Source of the DNA: Cheiracanthium punctorium
Taxonomy: Eukaryota; Arthropoda; Arachnida; Araneae; Cheiracanthiidae
Direction of reading: 5' to 3'
NCBI GenBank assembly: GCA_038373885.1
Contig: JAWZYV010013541.1
Span: 310,001 to 374,000, forward strand
Length of the DNA: 64,000 nt
A program made the translations under genes and the position numbers. Within the stretch, counting starts at the first letter, position 1, and every line of letters starts with the position of its first letter. Positions 36,431 through 49,386 of this stretch are shown here, piece after piece. The notes under the pieces are model-generated. The model saw nothing but the letters and a program-made list of their open reading frames with translations. It was not told the DNA's origin and did not search any database.

Positions 36431-37555
36431 TAAGAAAAGTTGTCGGGGTGGTTAAGACAACAACTATGTTTACTAGTTGTTATTTTTAGTAAATGTAAAT
36501 TTTAAATATATGTATAAAGCAATTTTAAAATAAAAGTACCTCTCAATAGAAACACTCACTTATTAAAAAAAAAACTCTCAATACATTCTAAGGCTGAGAT
36601 AAATACGATAGTAATTGCACCATGCATGTTTCAAGATTCACTTGGTCATAATGTTTATTGCGCACTACTGGATTATCTGTCCATCTAATGAATAACGCTT
36701 GCCTGTGTAACATCTGACATCAAGTGACAATTTGTTGATATTATAGCACTCTTGTACCAAACTTTAGAAAAAAAAAATAAACATTAAACATTAAAATAAA
36801 AGAACGGGAAGTAAAAAATAAATAAAAATCCTTAAAACTCAAAAATCTTACGTGCTAGAGCATTTTGAAAGGTAGATTCGAATTCTACACACCAAAATAC
36901 ATACTAATTGGATTATCCAACTGGTGTAATTTAACAGTAAATGTTTCACAGAATTTGACAAGATCAACGAGAAATAAAAGCATAGAGAATTGAAATATGT
37001 AATGTTTTGCAGTCAATCAAATCACATAGATGCATTTCATAAGAATGCTTCGCATGAGAAATGTGTATATAATAGAATATATTTCCGATTTCAATTTTCT
37101 GAAACCTGAATTGTAAAAAAGCAAATTTTTGTACAGGCACGAGGAAATAGGATATATGGGTTAGCTAAGTTAAAAAAGAAAATTGTGATTTTTATACTTT
37201 CAGTATCTAATGCACCGTTCATACATCAGAAAATAACAAAAAGTTACGAAAAAATCTTACGCAAGAAAGAAATGTTTCGGCTGTGTTGACATTCCACTTC
37301 AAACAACTGGAGATCGTCTTTCTGAAAAGATTCCCGGAAAAAGTTTAAAAACACTTTACTGTCCTAGAGAGAAGTAGCCTTGGATCTCAAAAGAATGATA
37401 TGGAAGTGAACACGGAAATTTTTAATATCCCAGGAACTCTTGAGATTTTTTTTTTTTTGTACTACGGCTGTATAAAAGTTTAAATTGCGCATTTATTTAG
37501 ACTTATTTTCCAGGAAATTTTAATAAAATTTGTGGTGAAGTGAAACAGCAGTAAA
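36431..37555. other. No recognised gene
   Basis: AT-rich with chance frames only. A T-run lies near 37448-37459. Confidence 0.5.
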
Positions 37556-37559
37556 ATAT

Positions 37560-38110
37560 AATTTTGAGACGGTTCCCATGGGAAGACCACACAAGTGGAC
37601 CGTAAATTAGAAGAGGCGCCAGGCAATGGACAGTCTGGACACTATAGCACAATGAACTGTCAACGTTAAAATATTTATGGCCGAAAATATTTATGGCCGA
37701 AAATGATATGCAAATTTGGCGAGGTATATTCCCCGATGACCCACCTACATGTCTGGGATTCGACGAGAGGATGCATTAATTCCCCGATACGAACAAATCA
37801 GAAACTCCAGCCCATGATGTAAGAGGGGGTAAGAAAAAAGGAAACAGCCCCGTGAGAGAAGAAAAAAAGACGACAGAACGAGTGTGCTAGAAAAAAGAAG
37901 CAGAAGAGAGTTTGGTAAAGGTGTGAACGGGCTTAAAAAATCAGTGTGTGCTTCGAATCAATATGATCAAGTTGTGTTAAAAAAAAAAAAAAAACATGGA
38001 ATCGGTGGCTTGATGATGGCTTAAGAGAAAGAAAGCGGTTCCAATAGTGCACGCATCGATCGTGTCCTGTGTAAAGATGGCTACCTCATCATAATGGTGA
38101 ATATCCCAAA
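37560..38110 (+). other. GC-richer block, possible LTR or retroelement leader remnant
   Basis: Composition changes sharply (GAAGACCACACAAGTGGACC, GGCGCCAGGCAATGGACAGT, GGGATTCGACGAGAGGATGC), with a short direct duplication AATATTTATGGCCGAAAAT around 37668-37704. The purine-rich stretch at 37810-37900 and GGCTACCTCATCATAATGG near 38080 would fit an LTR and leader. No second LTR, primer-binding site or gag frame was found, so this is a guess from composition. Confidence 0.25.
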
Positions 38111-38549
38111 TAATTTATTTATTATTTGTGTTTCAAACCTTTTGTGGATACCCCTTATCCTCCAAAACCACATCTCCCCCATACATGTTTTTGAGTTTCA
38201 AATTATGTCAATATCGTCTTTTAATTAATATTAGTGGAATGACTAAGAATAAATGGAATTTATTTGCAATTCATAGAGTCTTTAGTTTTTTTTAGTTTTT
38301 GGGTGTATGTCAATCATTTTTCATTTTTTCAGCGTAATCCTAGGAGTACTTGCCAGGCAGGTTATGCGCGGCATAATACCACTGTACGATCATCTTAGGC
38401 TTTAGTTTTCATCAAATTTTAACCATAACAAAATTAATCCACCACAAAATTCTATAACTTTTTTACGTAACTTTGTAATTTATTGTATATATCTATGATC
38501 CGTATTTAAGAAATAAACACCTATGTCAAAAATTTTGAGACTTCTTGTT

Positions 38550-39720
38550 TAAATATATATATATATATATATATAACTCGGCTGTTCGAGGCTTGTCCGG
38601 GGGAGACCCCCTGAACCCCCCTAATTTTTTAGTTTCATTATTGCCATATTAAAACGATATTAATTGACTATTTCATGTTATTTCTCACCCCTTTTTCCTT
38701 TTCTTTTATTCTTCCTTTACATTTATTTCATCGACTGGAAGTAGGAGGGTTTCAAGATCTTTCCTTGCAATTGCAAACGTGGGTCGATGAAAACTGAAGT
38801 AACTTACATATAATTTTTAGTATCTATCTTAACACACCAAAAATTTTGCTTTTTGTTACTTGATATTGTTGAGAGAGCTTTAGACGAGTAGGGTTGCTGT
38901 ATTTCGCCTGGAAAAAGAGATAGGCATAAAATTCTTCTTTTAAAATGTAGCGAACACGAATACCTAAAGTAATTACACTTTATAGAATTTATTCTTGATG
39001 CATCCTTATTTTATGAGTCCATGTTTTATGTTTCCATGTTTCGTAATTATCTTTATTCAGCGTTTCAATTCTCCAAGTTCCAGTTGCCATTTTGAGGATG
39101 AAAGATACAGCCTTGAAACGAACGTTAAAAATCAGCAAATAACTAAATTAATCCGTCTGGTGTCCAAAACCTTTTAGAAATGTTATCAGATTTATGGAAC
39201 AAACATAGTAAGCCTGGGATTTTAACATAACATTTACTTTATTAAATTAGAACGGAAGAAACAGGCACTTCACATAATAAGGTAACATCAAGAAGGAAAA
39301 AAAGTATAGAAGATGTAAAAAGAATGCGTGCGCGAGCAGATAAATATAGTGACAGTTAAGTAGATAAATGTTTATCGAGGGAAACAGAATTCAGGAGGAT
39401 AAGACATTCCACAGTAAAAAAATAATAACCAATTGAATACTTAACAATTTTAACCTGTTGAAATTTTTACGATTGTAACCTATTTATAGAAAAATACATG
39501 TGATGTATATCTACAGCTTACGAAATACATGTGATGCATATTCTACAGCAAGGAAAGATCACAACAGTTTTAATCTATAAGAATAGATTAAAACTGTTGT
39601 GAACTAATAGTATTTAAATATATGTAAAATATTAAATATATATATGTTGCATTCTTTTATGTCGCATTTTTGCACACATTTTTCGGACAATTTTCAATAA
39701 AGATGTTGAAATATAAAATG
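38550..39720 (-). repeat. Inverted copy of the 21.3-kb repeat, split by an insertion and carrying a new hairpin
   Basis: 38574-38911 and about 39450-39720 match 21340-21850 in reverse orientation (GGGGGAGACCCCCTGAACCC, TTCCTTGCAATTGCAAACG, GGTTGCTGTATTTCGCCTGG, then GAAATTTTTACGATTGTAAC and AAAAATACATGTGATG). Compared with the contiguous 21-kb copy, about 540 bp (about 38912-39449) is inserted after CGCCTGG. The inserted block has no recognised coding motif, and its open frame 38995-39177 is unassigned. A partial local duplication of TACATGTGATG(T/C)ATAT...CTACAGC is also present. A TA run lies at 38550-38573. Confidence 0.75.
39559..39602. repeat. Perfect 19-bp hairpin (20 bp with closing pair)
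   Basis: TCACAACAGTTTTAATCTA (39559-39577), loop TAAGAA, and the exact complement at 39584-39602. The homologous position at about 21415 has only one arm (TTCACAACAGCTTTAATC). The second arm therefore arose after the two repeat copies separated. Confidence 0.9.
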
Positions 39721-39737
39721 ACATAGTGATTAATATG

Positions 39738-40997
39738 CAGAGTGTCGCTGCCCAATGTCTATTTCCTGAAGTTTTAGTCAGAGACACATAATTCCAGTTG
39801 TAAAAACGCTTTAAATTTCATAATATTTTATGTCAGAAACAACCGAAGTCAATAAATCAATTGCTATAAAAATTACCAAATTTAAATTTTTGTACGGTCC
39901 CCTGGTCATATGAGTTATAATCCGAAAAATTTTCTTTTTACAACTTCACGCACAATAAATAAATAAAAATAAGAATTCGTCCTTCTACTACCAAAATTCA
40001 CCGAGTTACACTTTTTTGGATGCGAAATAGGGGTTGTATACAAAATGAATTTGAGAAAAATTAGTGTGCATAGTTTTGAACCTTGTCATATTTATTAGCA
40101 ATTTCATCAACTATTTGTCGATTGTAGATTGCTATAAGGAAGATTAACATTTAACTATGTGTATCCATTAAATTAACATAAAAAATATAGCTTTTACTGA
40201 AAATAGAATTTTTTAAATGAACTAGTGTTAAATAACTTAAAATACAAAACCAAGTGAATGAAACACTTCATTAAACATTAAATTAGAAAATGACATTTTA
40301 AAGTGCGAATATATTCACTTTAGAAAATTTAAATAACATTTCAAATTCTGTTAGCGTAACATTTGCTCAAATTATAGCTTCCTTCGGCTGCATTGCAAAT
40401 ATGCATCCGTGCAGAAAACTCTTCCTGTACTTTGCGTAGCATACTAGGTGTTGCACATCAGCATGCTACACATATATACAATTTAGTAAGCATGATCCCG
40501 GATAGAATTTTTCTATAACCTGACCACAACCTTTTGCTTAAAGATTAATATTCTAAAATTAGTATGGCTTCTTTCTCTGCATTATGCCAGAAAATGAATT
40601 TATAACTTTTATTTAAAATTTCAATATTTATATGGTCCCTGAACGGTTTACCGTATATGGGCAGTTTTAAAAGTGGAAAAGTGACTTAAGTCAAAATATT
40701 TATTGCTTAATAACTCGGTGAATTTTGATCGTAGAAGGGTGATTTTTTTTTAATTCTGCATTAAATTGTAGAATTTTTTTCATGCAGAAAAATAATTTTT
40801 TTCTCAATATCACTGATAGGTACGGGGGACCGTATAGAAATTAAAATTTCGTAATATTTATAGGAATTGATTTATTGATTCAATTGTTTCTGATATAATA
40901 GTAGATACAATTTAGAGCTTTTTTGCAACTGGATCTACGTGTATCTGACTAACGGTTTACGAAATAGCCATTTGGCACCGTTAGCGCTGGATACCCT

Positions 40998-40998
<1 letters not shown>
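39738..40998. mobile_element. 1.26-kb element with ~270-bp terminal inverted repeats
   Basis: Left end CAGAGTGTCGCTGCCCAATG; the right end in reverse is CAGGGTATCCAGCGCTAACG. The arms align inward through TTAGTCAGA-ACAC, TCCAGTTG(T/C)AAAAA, ATATCAGAAACAA or TATGTCAGAAACAACC, AATAAATCAATT, TACGGTCCCC and CAAAATTCACCGAGTTA. Each arm is thus about 270 bp with many differences. The middle (about 40030-40670) has no coding motif. A target duplication is not evident; the right border abuts the TA microsatellite at 41001. Long arms recall foldback or Mutator-like elements. Confidence 0.8.

Positions 40999-41060
<62 letters not shown>
40999..41060. repeat. TA microsatellite
   Basis: About 60 bases of nearly pure (TA)n directly at the right border of the long-TIR element. 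Confidence 0.95.
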
Positions 41061-41063
<3 letters not shown>

Positions 41064-44000
41064 CATAATTTTGAAAAATTATGAATATAAATACATCTAA
41101 TAGTACAAATGTATTGCATCCCTACATTCGTGTATGGGGAAGAATTTTGCAGCTGAGAACGTTGGACATTTCGCACGACCTAAAGAACCTTACTGAGATA
41201 TTTAAAAAATATATATATTATTTCTTTGTGTTATTTTACTAAGCTCTCAATTAATTTTTATTTAGTGGTTCACGCGAAATGCTATCATTTGTGGGTGAAA
41301 TGTACACTTCCAAGAAGCAACTTCCGTTTTATTTAAGTAAAGAATAATTCAGTAAACTTTATCTCTTTATTTATACTTTAAATAGGAATTTTAAAAAATC
41401 GTTGCGAAAACGGACATACATTGGAAAATAGAGAAAATAATGAATTTTTTAGCAATATACATATTACTTTTAGAAAGGTATATATACATATGTAAGTACA
41501 ACCTTAAGAAAAATCGCTCCAGCCTACGAAAATTTCCTAGTTTGATTTTTTTCAATAACTAATGGTATTTAATTGTATGAAGCTAGGAATAAATATAAAC
41601 ACTCGATGTTATATAGTTGACTGCAAATATTTTTTGATGAAAGATACTGAAATGAGACATGCTAATTGCGCTTGAAAATTTTAAAGAAGGTGTTTACATG
41701 TAAAGCTGAAGTGTTATTTTTATGAAGTGTTATATTATGATAATTTTCTTTTAACTGTCTCTTACACAGTTTTTCCTCACCAACGACAGTGAAAGTTTCA
41801 GCACAGTCAAATCGTATTTGTTTTAACAAAGTGTAGATTCAAATATGTTTTTGTTTTGAATTAGTGGTGCAGTTTTTGCCTGACTTTCTCCTCACTTTCG
41901 AAAGAAATATTTTATAGGTGGTATAGCATAGAAATATTACCATTCCATTGAATTCCAGAGAACTTCGTCTCTGATGACCAATTTAATTTGGAATTACCAA
42001 CTTTCATTTTCTAGTGCAACTGTGCGTTGAACATTTTTTGGGGATAACCATGCTTTTTACCATGTTGTGGTGATAAGAGCAGCCGCTGCTTCCGGTAACA
42101 TTCACCATTCGGGAATGAGTAAGTACGAATAAGAGTCTATGTAGCACTAGGATTATATCTGGCAGAGTGAAGATACGGAAATCATCTAATTGCAAGGTAC
42201 GCACCTGTTTCTCTAAGGATACAAAATGCTTTGCAAAACTCATACAGAAATTATCTCGCCAACCTCAATTCAGAACAGATATAATTTCACTTCTAGGCTT
42301 GTAGAACTGATTCATCCCGTGATATTGTTTTACCATTTTGTCCGCGATACCAAAATTTTGAATCCATTTGGTGGAAGACTTTGGAATAAAGAATTATAAC
42401 GTATGCTTTACGAATACGATACTGGGCGCTAATATACTGTGGCTGATTATATCCTCTTGTGATTTTACATATTTTAATTATGAACAATTCCATACACTTG
42501 TTCATTATTTACAGCTGCTGTGTCACATACGAGTATTTTAAAATTATTCCAAGCATTAACATTCAGAAAACATAGCAGTACATTACTAATGTCCTGAAAT
42601 GATCCACTTTCACAGTTTACTATATTTAATTTATTTTCTTAAGTGATTTCTATTCAATATTCGATATTTGCAATTTGCTTATCACAGAAGTGAAGGCAGG
42701 AATGTTTCGCTTCTTGTGCAATATATTTTATTGGACTCTTCGCATCTGCGCCACATCACAGCTCACGAAACACCTGACTGTGATGTTGTTGGAATACTTA
42801 TTCCACTTTATACACAGCTTTCGCACGCTATAGCAGAGGTGCGTGTAATGCTGGAAGTGAAACTTATACAGATAGATTTCATCTTAAGCAGGTACAAATG
42901 TTCTTCGATACAAATAGAATGTTTCGTCGCTCCCATCTGATGAATGATGCGCCATTTAGAACAATGGCGGGAATGAATGTTGTTTCTGAATGGGAATGAG
43001 ATTTCCACACGCGCTTAGAAGGATAGAGCAGCTGTGCTAGATACATGTCCATTTTTAATTTTTGATTTAATTTGTACTTAGTGTACATATTCATACTTTT
43101 GGCACAGCCTGTTTTTGTCGAATATATTTTCTGCTTAATTTTGAAATGAATTCTGTTTCCTCTTCCTATTTTATTTTTTCTTATTGACCTTCATAATTAA
43201 TTTATCTGCTTTTGGTATAATTGTTTGTTTTACTAAAACTGGAAAGCAAATTTTTTCTCAGAAAAGGTAAGCTCACCTGGTTTCAGACATCTTCTTTATT
43301 ATCTTTAGTATTTTTCATACGTGTATAAGAACGAACAATTAGTGAAGTAAGAGTTTAGTATTCCATCTCGTGTTTTTGTTATATTCGTAGCTATATTCCT
43401 CATCCACGATTTCGAATTTTGCATAGTTGCTTCACTTGATTTGCAATATATCATCTTCATCCTTAACTACAATATATAAAATATATCTGTCAAATACACA
43501 GAGCAATTAATAAAATTAGTAACTGTATCACAATAATAATGCAGATGAATTATACACTCTATTTTAAATAATGTTTAAACTAAAAATATCAAAACATTTC
43601 ATTTTTGACTACAGATATTTACAGATACTAAAACAAAAATGGGTAACAATATGGCATCTAATCGTAACTCTAGTGTATAGTATGTCTTTAAAAATGTGAC
43701 TAAAAACATTTACATACACTTGCAAATATAAAATTAATATGATGCTCTTTTTATACATCAGCGATTAAAAAATGTGAAAAATTATAGTACTAAAGTATGA
43801 AATAAAGTTTTGTTGAAAAAAGTGTATTAAACAGGTTACTCTTTTATTAAAATTTTGTTAAATTCATTAGATAGTCTCGCTTAATTTAACCGTTTAATCA
43901 AAGTTTATTTTTATACCTCCTTAAAAAATTCCGTTTTTGACTTTATAAAACTTCTAGAGAGCGATAAAAAAAATCCTAAGACCACAAGAGCTTGAAAATA

Positions 44001-44619
44001 AAAAATCCACGAAAGAAATTTTAATTATATCTTTAGAAAGGAAAAAAAATGAAAAAGTGTATCCTTCAGTCGTCATATATTGAAGTTAAAGCTCTTCTGC
44101 TCTCTCTTTTCGAGAACCTTTATAGATATATACAGGTGATAGCACATATATTGGAGAAAAAGAAAAATGATATGGGGTTGATGTCGAAAAAAGGAACAAT
44201 TTTCTCGCTGTTGACAGGCTACTTCAAAAAGCGCAGAATCGCTCCCATTTTATAAAAATAAATAATAAAAAAAGGGAACGTTGAAGAGAAAACTTTTAAG
44301 AACACACTTTCTTTCCCTGTAAGAGCAATAACGGTGACTCTGAGGAGAGTAATAGCAGGCTCAAGAGGAAAATGTTAATATTATGAAGAAACTGGGGATT
44401 CGAGAAATTTCGTGCGATTACCGATATTTTTATGTTTAGGAATATCGGGAGAAAACTATTACTGAGGTGCATATGAAGCATCATATGTGTTTCGAACTGA
44501 AAATGTGGCAATATAAATTTTTCTGTGCTAAAACACATACACGATTATTATTTTGTCACCCTAAAAATGAAGGTGTTTTGCCAAATAAATTGTTTTTAAC
44601 ATATAGAGGAAAAAAAAAA
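41061..44619. other. No recognised gene
   Basis: Several short frames (42004-42243 minus, 42293-42505 minus, 42668-42940 plus, 44049-44255 plus) have mixed composition but no motif I can name. The segment 42000-43050 is somewhat less AT-rich than its flanks. It may hold an unrecognised decayed element. Confidence 0.4.

Positions 44620-44620
<1 letters not shown>

Positions 44621-44705
<85 letters not shown>
44621..44705. repeat. Compound CG/CA/TA microsatellite
   Basis: A short (GC)n run, then (CA)n to about 44691, then (TA)n. It is immediately followed at 44706 by CAGGGTGTCTAAAAAAGTCG, which looks like a transposon end at a TA target. No opposite end was found. Confidence 0.9.
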
Positions 44706-44706
<1 letters not shown>

Positions 44707-45296
44707 CAGGGTGTCTAAAAAAGTCGTTGCCAAACTTAACATGCTGGTCTGTTATACCATGACAAACAAAATTTAGATAAAAACTTGTGTATGGGCAATG
44801 ATCGCAAGGCTAATTGAAGAACGATCATTCCAGCCCAGGACGTTTACGGGGATGGATGAATCTTTTTTTTTTTTTAATTGAACAATATCCATTACATATA
44901 TGGTGATATGGGTGGGATAGCATATAATTTAAATAAGTCATTTAATAAAAGTTACATCTATTTTGACATCATTTCTCCCTCCCCTCCCCCGTTTGCGAAA
45001 ATCGTGCCCTGTGTCACCTGTCATCTATTCCCATGCGAGGCACCATAAAAGGAGAGGTACTATGTTCAATGCGTATATGTGTGTGTATATATATATTAAT
45101 GTCCCACGTAGGCTGATTTTCAAAATTCCCATCTTTATTTGAAAGGGAACGGTTTAGGAGTGGTCCAATACTAATTTGATCACGTCCTAAAGATACGTAT
45201 TGCCATTCTGAAAAAATAAAAATAAAAATAGAAATAAAAATAAAACCGAATTTTTAAATTATTTCCTATAGGGTTGATAGCACAGCGCTTGTAAAA

Positions 45297-45358
45297 AACG
45301 TACCAACATTTGCTAAGTTTCGCCACGTTTGGCAAAACTTAGCGACTGTTGGCACGTT
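45297..45358. repeat. Hairpin with 29-nt arms and 4-nt loop
   Basis: 45297-45325 (AACGTACCAACATTTGCTAA...TTTCGCCA) pairs with 45330-45358 (TGGCAAAACTTAGCGACTGT...ACGTT), with about five mismatches around the loop CGTT. It is embedded in non-coding DNA. Confidence 0.8.
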
Positions 45359-45359
45359 A

Positions 45360-48115
45360 TTTTCTTCTAGTTTGGCACCAAAATAATAAGTTAACCAACC
45401 TGGACTCAGCTTGGTCATATTGTCTAAATTTGGAGAGAAATTGTCAAACTCTATTGCTTTAAATGGGGGTAATTGTAATGCTTTAATATTTGGGACCACG
45501 GCGAAATGAAGTGCTTAGAGGTGAAATCACGAAAGATTTAAAAGTCGCCGTTGGTGGGAAATATTCAGGCTTTACAGATGATTTTTTTCCTTCATGGTGA
45601 AGTAATTTGAAGTCTTTTTTAAATTATACGTGTTTCAAAAAATTAATAAATATTCTCTTTTTCAGATTCATTGAAATGCGTAAAGAAGTGATCGTAAAAA
45701 AAAAATTAAAAAATAATGTAATGAAGACAAAGAAAAGAAAATGTGCGAAAAAAAGAGAGTTATGTGGTGTTTATAACAAATAAATTACATTAATTGGAGT
45801 TGGCTCTCATAAAGTATAAATAATTAAGAGAAACTTCTCATTAAATAATTTTTTAATGTGCATAGGTGAATTTTACATACCATAAGAATTAAAAGTAAGA
45901 CAGCTGGAATCATGTAAGCTGGCCAATTATGTCTTTTAATAGTGTTGAAAGTTTATTTAATTTAAGCATGTACTTTTATATTAGAAAATCGAATCTATAT
46001 AACTTTGAAAGTATAGTTTTTTTCAGTTAATTTAGTAGCTAACTTATTTGACTAATTACTTGAAAAAAAAACTCATTTAAATTCTAAATCAACGCTTTAA
46101 ATCTAGTCTATGATTTTTCATGTGTGACAGAACAATTTATTTTTCATGCATTCTTCTGTCGGTTATAGTTATTTTCTAATATTTTTGTTTATTTTTTTAT
46201 CTTTGGCAAAGTAAATTGGCCAACAGCAGTTGACAAAAGATATTGCTTAACGAATATCTACTACAGAAAAATCAGTAAGCCACATCAGACCTATATAATA
46301 GATACCCTCCTAATTGACATAGAACTATTTGCTTTATTACTACCAATGTATAAATTCGCATTCTTGAAAAGTTTTAAACCTACCCATTTAAGGTGGAGGT
46401 CAGAAAGTAATGCAATTGAATTACTTATTGATTGTGAAAATGGTATTTTTGCAAAAATTATATTTTAGCGAAAATATATATTGTTCTTTTCCACGAGTTT
46501 CTTATAAGTTTCTTAATCTGCCATTACTGTTATTAATATCTAGGAGTGTGCTGAACGAGACTCTCAGTTTGACGATCCGGAGTCTGGGAGGATTTTCTCC
46601 ATTCGTAACGTGAATACGCGTTAGAACCTCTTAAAAAGGTCATACAATTAAGGCAACTCCCATACATATACCCTAGTGCAGGTTTACCTATGCAAACAGC
46701 TATGAACAGCTATTTGCATCAGAAATTACGATAAAACACGAAATTATTTATATAAAGACTGCAAATTGAATATATGTATATACATTCTTATTATTAGTAA
46801 AATTCATTTTATTCTAAAAGCATAACTAATTATAGATAGCGAACATATTTGTTAAAACTTTAGTCCAAATATAATGCACTAGTTTTTCTTGCTTTTTGCT
46901 TTTTTCAGTACAGATTTTGTTGAATAACTTTCAAAGCTTGGAGGGAAATTATGTCTTTTCTCTGCACAGCTTCCGCTTTTTTATGTCAGGGACTTTCTTT
47001 TTAAATATTAATTAAAATATTAAGTTGCACGTGAATCCTTAAATCCACCTTTATCTTAGTAATTTATCTTTATTAACTAAAGTTGTTAGATTTTTCCAAT
47101 TAAGTTTTCAGCTCAAATTAAAAAAAAAGTTTATTATTTTTTGAAAACTTTTCTGCAGAATTTTGCCTTACAGTTTTCTCGTAATAAAAAAAAAACTATT
47201 TAAATTTAACGTGCAATATTTTTTAAAGTAGACTTTTTGTTTCTTCCACAAAGATTCAGAAAACAGACTTTACGCTAATATAAAACGTATTATTAAAAAG
47301 TTTTACATTTGCCTAAATATTTAACACATGAAAACGTCAAAAATGTTGGCATTGAACTTCAAACCGGTTCTTGCATTTGTGCCTGCATCACTCATTGTTT
47401 CTATTCTACAAACAATTTATGTCTCTTGGTTTTGTACGAATTTGGAGCACCTCATCTCATTTTTACAAATGTAAATTACTAGGGATTTCAGAGATTTTTT
47501 TTCAGATTTTAACTGCAATATTACGTCTAATTCTTAATATTACAGGTGAAAGATAATGTTACAGGGCCTAGTATAGCAATATGAGGAAAATAATTTATTT
47601 AGACAAAAATCAAATGTTATTCATTGAAGAAGACAATAGAAATAGCAAATCTTTTGTAAACATGCATTTTACAAGTTGAATAGAAAATGCTCCTTTAATA
47701 GAATGATAGTGTTAAAATTTTAATTCATTCACTTCCAGTTTTGTGGATAATTCATACACAGCAAATGCCTAGTATTTAAAAAAAAGAACAGAAAAACTTA
47801 TAACTTCAATAAACCTAAGATTTTTGTCACAATTGGATGCTAACCCAATACGGAGAAGTGGATAGCCTTCGTGTTTGTTCGTTCCTCAAATACGTATTGT
47901 CCCGATTGCGATTTTATTTTTTCATGTTCTTGCATTTCCTGTGTAAATATTATTCTGTGAAGATTCTGCCGAATCATTGAATTGTTTATTTACACAGACA
48001 GCGTTGTTTTGAAGATTGGATGATTGAATTTCTTCGTTCAATACACGCTTAAAATTTCATTTTTCTTTTTTTTTTCCCTCAACGATATGTGTTTTTCAAG
48101 AATCCGGAATGATCG
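45360..48115. other. No recognised gene; one short dispersed repeat
   Basis: AT-rich. At about 46565-46625 GGGAGGATTTTCTCCATTCG is followed by TAACGTGAATACGCGTTAGAACC. It matches, in reverse, sequence near 59995-60070 (GGTTTTAATGCGTATTCACG, then TTTCATCTGGAGAAAACC). It is a dispersed non-coding repeat of unknown type. Confidence 0.5.
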
Positions 48116-48175
48116 AACTGATGAAATATGATACACTTTCCATTACATTGGAAAGTGTATCATATTTCATCAGTT
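48116..48175. repeat. Perfect 26-bp inverted repeat with 8-nt loop
   Basis: The left arm AACTGATGAAATATGATACA followed by CTTTCC (48116-48141) and the right arm at 48150-48175 are exact complements around ATTACATT. It has no mismatch and lies inside an open frame that it creates by symmetry. Confidence 0.95.
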
Positions 48176-48309
48176 TGGAGTATTTGTCTTCCTGGTTTCA
48201 TAATACACTTTTTTTGGGAATAAACATCTATACTAAAATAGACTACAGAAACTGGTTCACAATATTCATCACGCATTTTTTAACTCTAGTTAACCTTTAT
48301 AAATATGCT

Positions 48310-49386
48310 GTTTTGAATGTCCGTTACAATCCGCGAGTGTGCCAAATTTCTCTTTCTTGTTCCATAAAGCACCTCTTCAAAATTGAAATCTTAACTAAAA
48401 TCTCTATATAAAACTATTTTCAAATCCTGTTAGGGAATATTATAACTATACTTCATCTTTATTTACATGAATATGGGCACCAATATTCCAATTCAACAAA
48501 CAGTAGGTTTACTCAATTTCTCGAAAATTATGGAAGCTATCGCCATACTTGGTCCAAGTATGGGAACTTATTTTTCTAGCAAAACTTGGCTATCCATCAC
48601 CCAAAATTGGCAAAGCTTGGCGACTTTTCACATTTAATCTGGCAAACCTGAAAGATGATTCGCCCTTTCGCCGGGTAGACAGAAAAATTCACTGAAGAGC
48701 TAAAAAAATACGTGAAAAAACACTGTTTTCTTCTCAATTTTTTCCTATTGAGGTCAATTTTTAATAAACCCTGAAAAATTATTTTTATGACTGTGTGTTC
48801 GTTAGATTTTAATGCAGTATTTTTGTGGCTATCTTCATTGTCCTTCGATATATGAAGGCAAATATGAAAACAATCTGTGATATGAAGGGAAATGTAAAAA
48901 GAAAGTTAAAGAACGTTTCGGCCACTTACACTTGTTTGGGTCTGAATTCTAAAAAACCCTGAAATTTATTTTTAGGTATTGATGTTCGTTACATTTTAAA
49001 GCAAGAATTTTGCGCCTATCTCTTTACCCTCTGAGGTAGGAAGATAAATGTGTAAAGAACGTTAAAGAACGTTTTAGGCCCCTTATGCGTGTTTTTGTGC
49101 GAATTTAAAAAAACCCTGAAATTAATTTTTAGGTATTTCTGTTAGACTTATTTTAAAACAAGAATTTTATCGCTATCTCTTTTCCACTTTGAGAAGTGAA
49201 GGGAAACATGAAAAGAACGTTTTGGGCCGCCACCGTCCTCTGTGTTCGAATTTTTTTAAATCGCTTCTTAAATGACGCCTTGGGCCAAAAGCTATGAGCT
49301 CCTAAAATTTCTTGCCTGGAGCTCCGGTAGATTTAGCTGTGTGGTGATCATCAGTTAATCAGGTCATCTTCCTTTATATATAAAGA
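48310..49386 (+). repeat. Interspersed repeat, copy A
   Basis: It begins with the monomer type also seen at 2870-3840 (AATCCGCGAGTGTGCCAAAT, CTTGTTCCATAAAGCACCTC). It continues with ~155-160-bp monomers containing GTAAAGAACGTTAAAGAACG, ACCCTGAAATTAATTTTTAGG and GAATTTTATCGCTATCTC. It ends GGTAGATTTAGCTGTGTGGTG, then ATCATCAGTTAATCAGGTCATC and TTTATATATAAAG. Copy B begins at once at 49387, so the two stand head to tail. Confidence 0.7.

Noticed and set aside
42004..43094. Cluster of short frames on both strands as a possible host exon set
   Set aside because: No conserved motif, no consistent splice signals and no single dominant frame; left unassigned.
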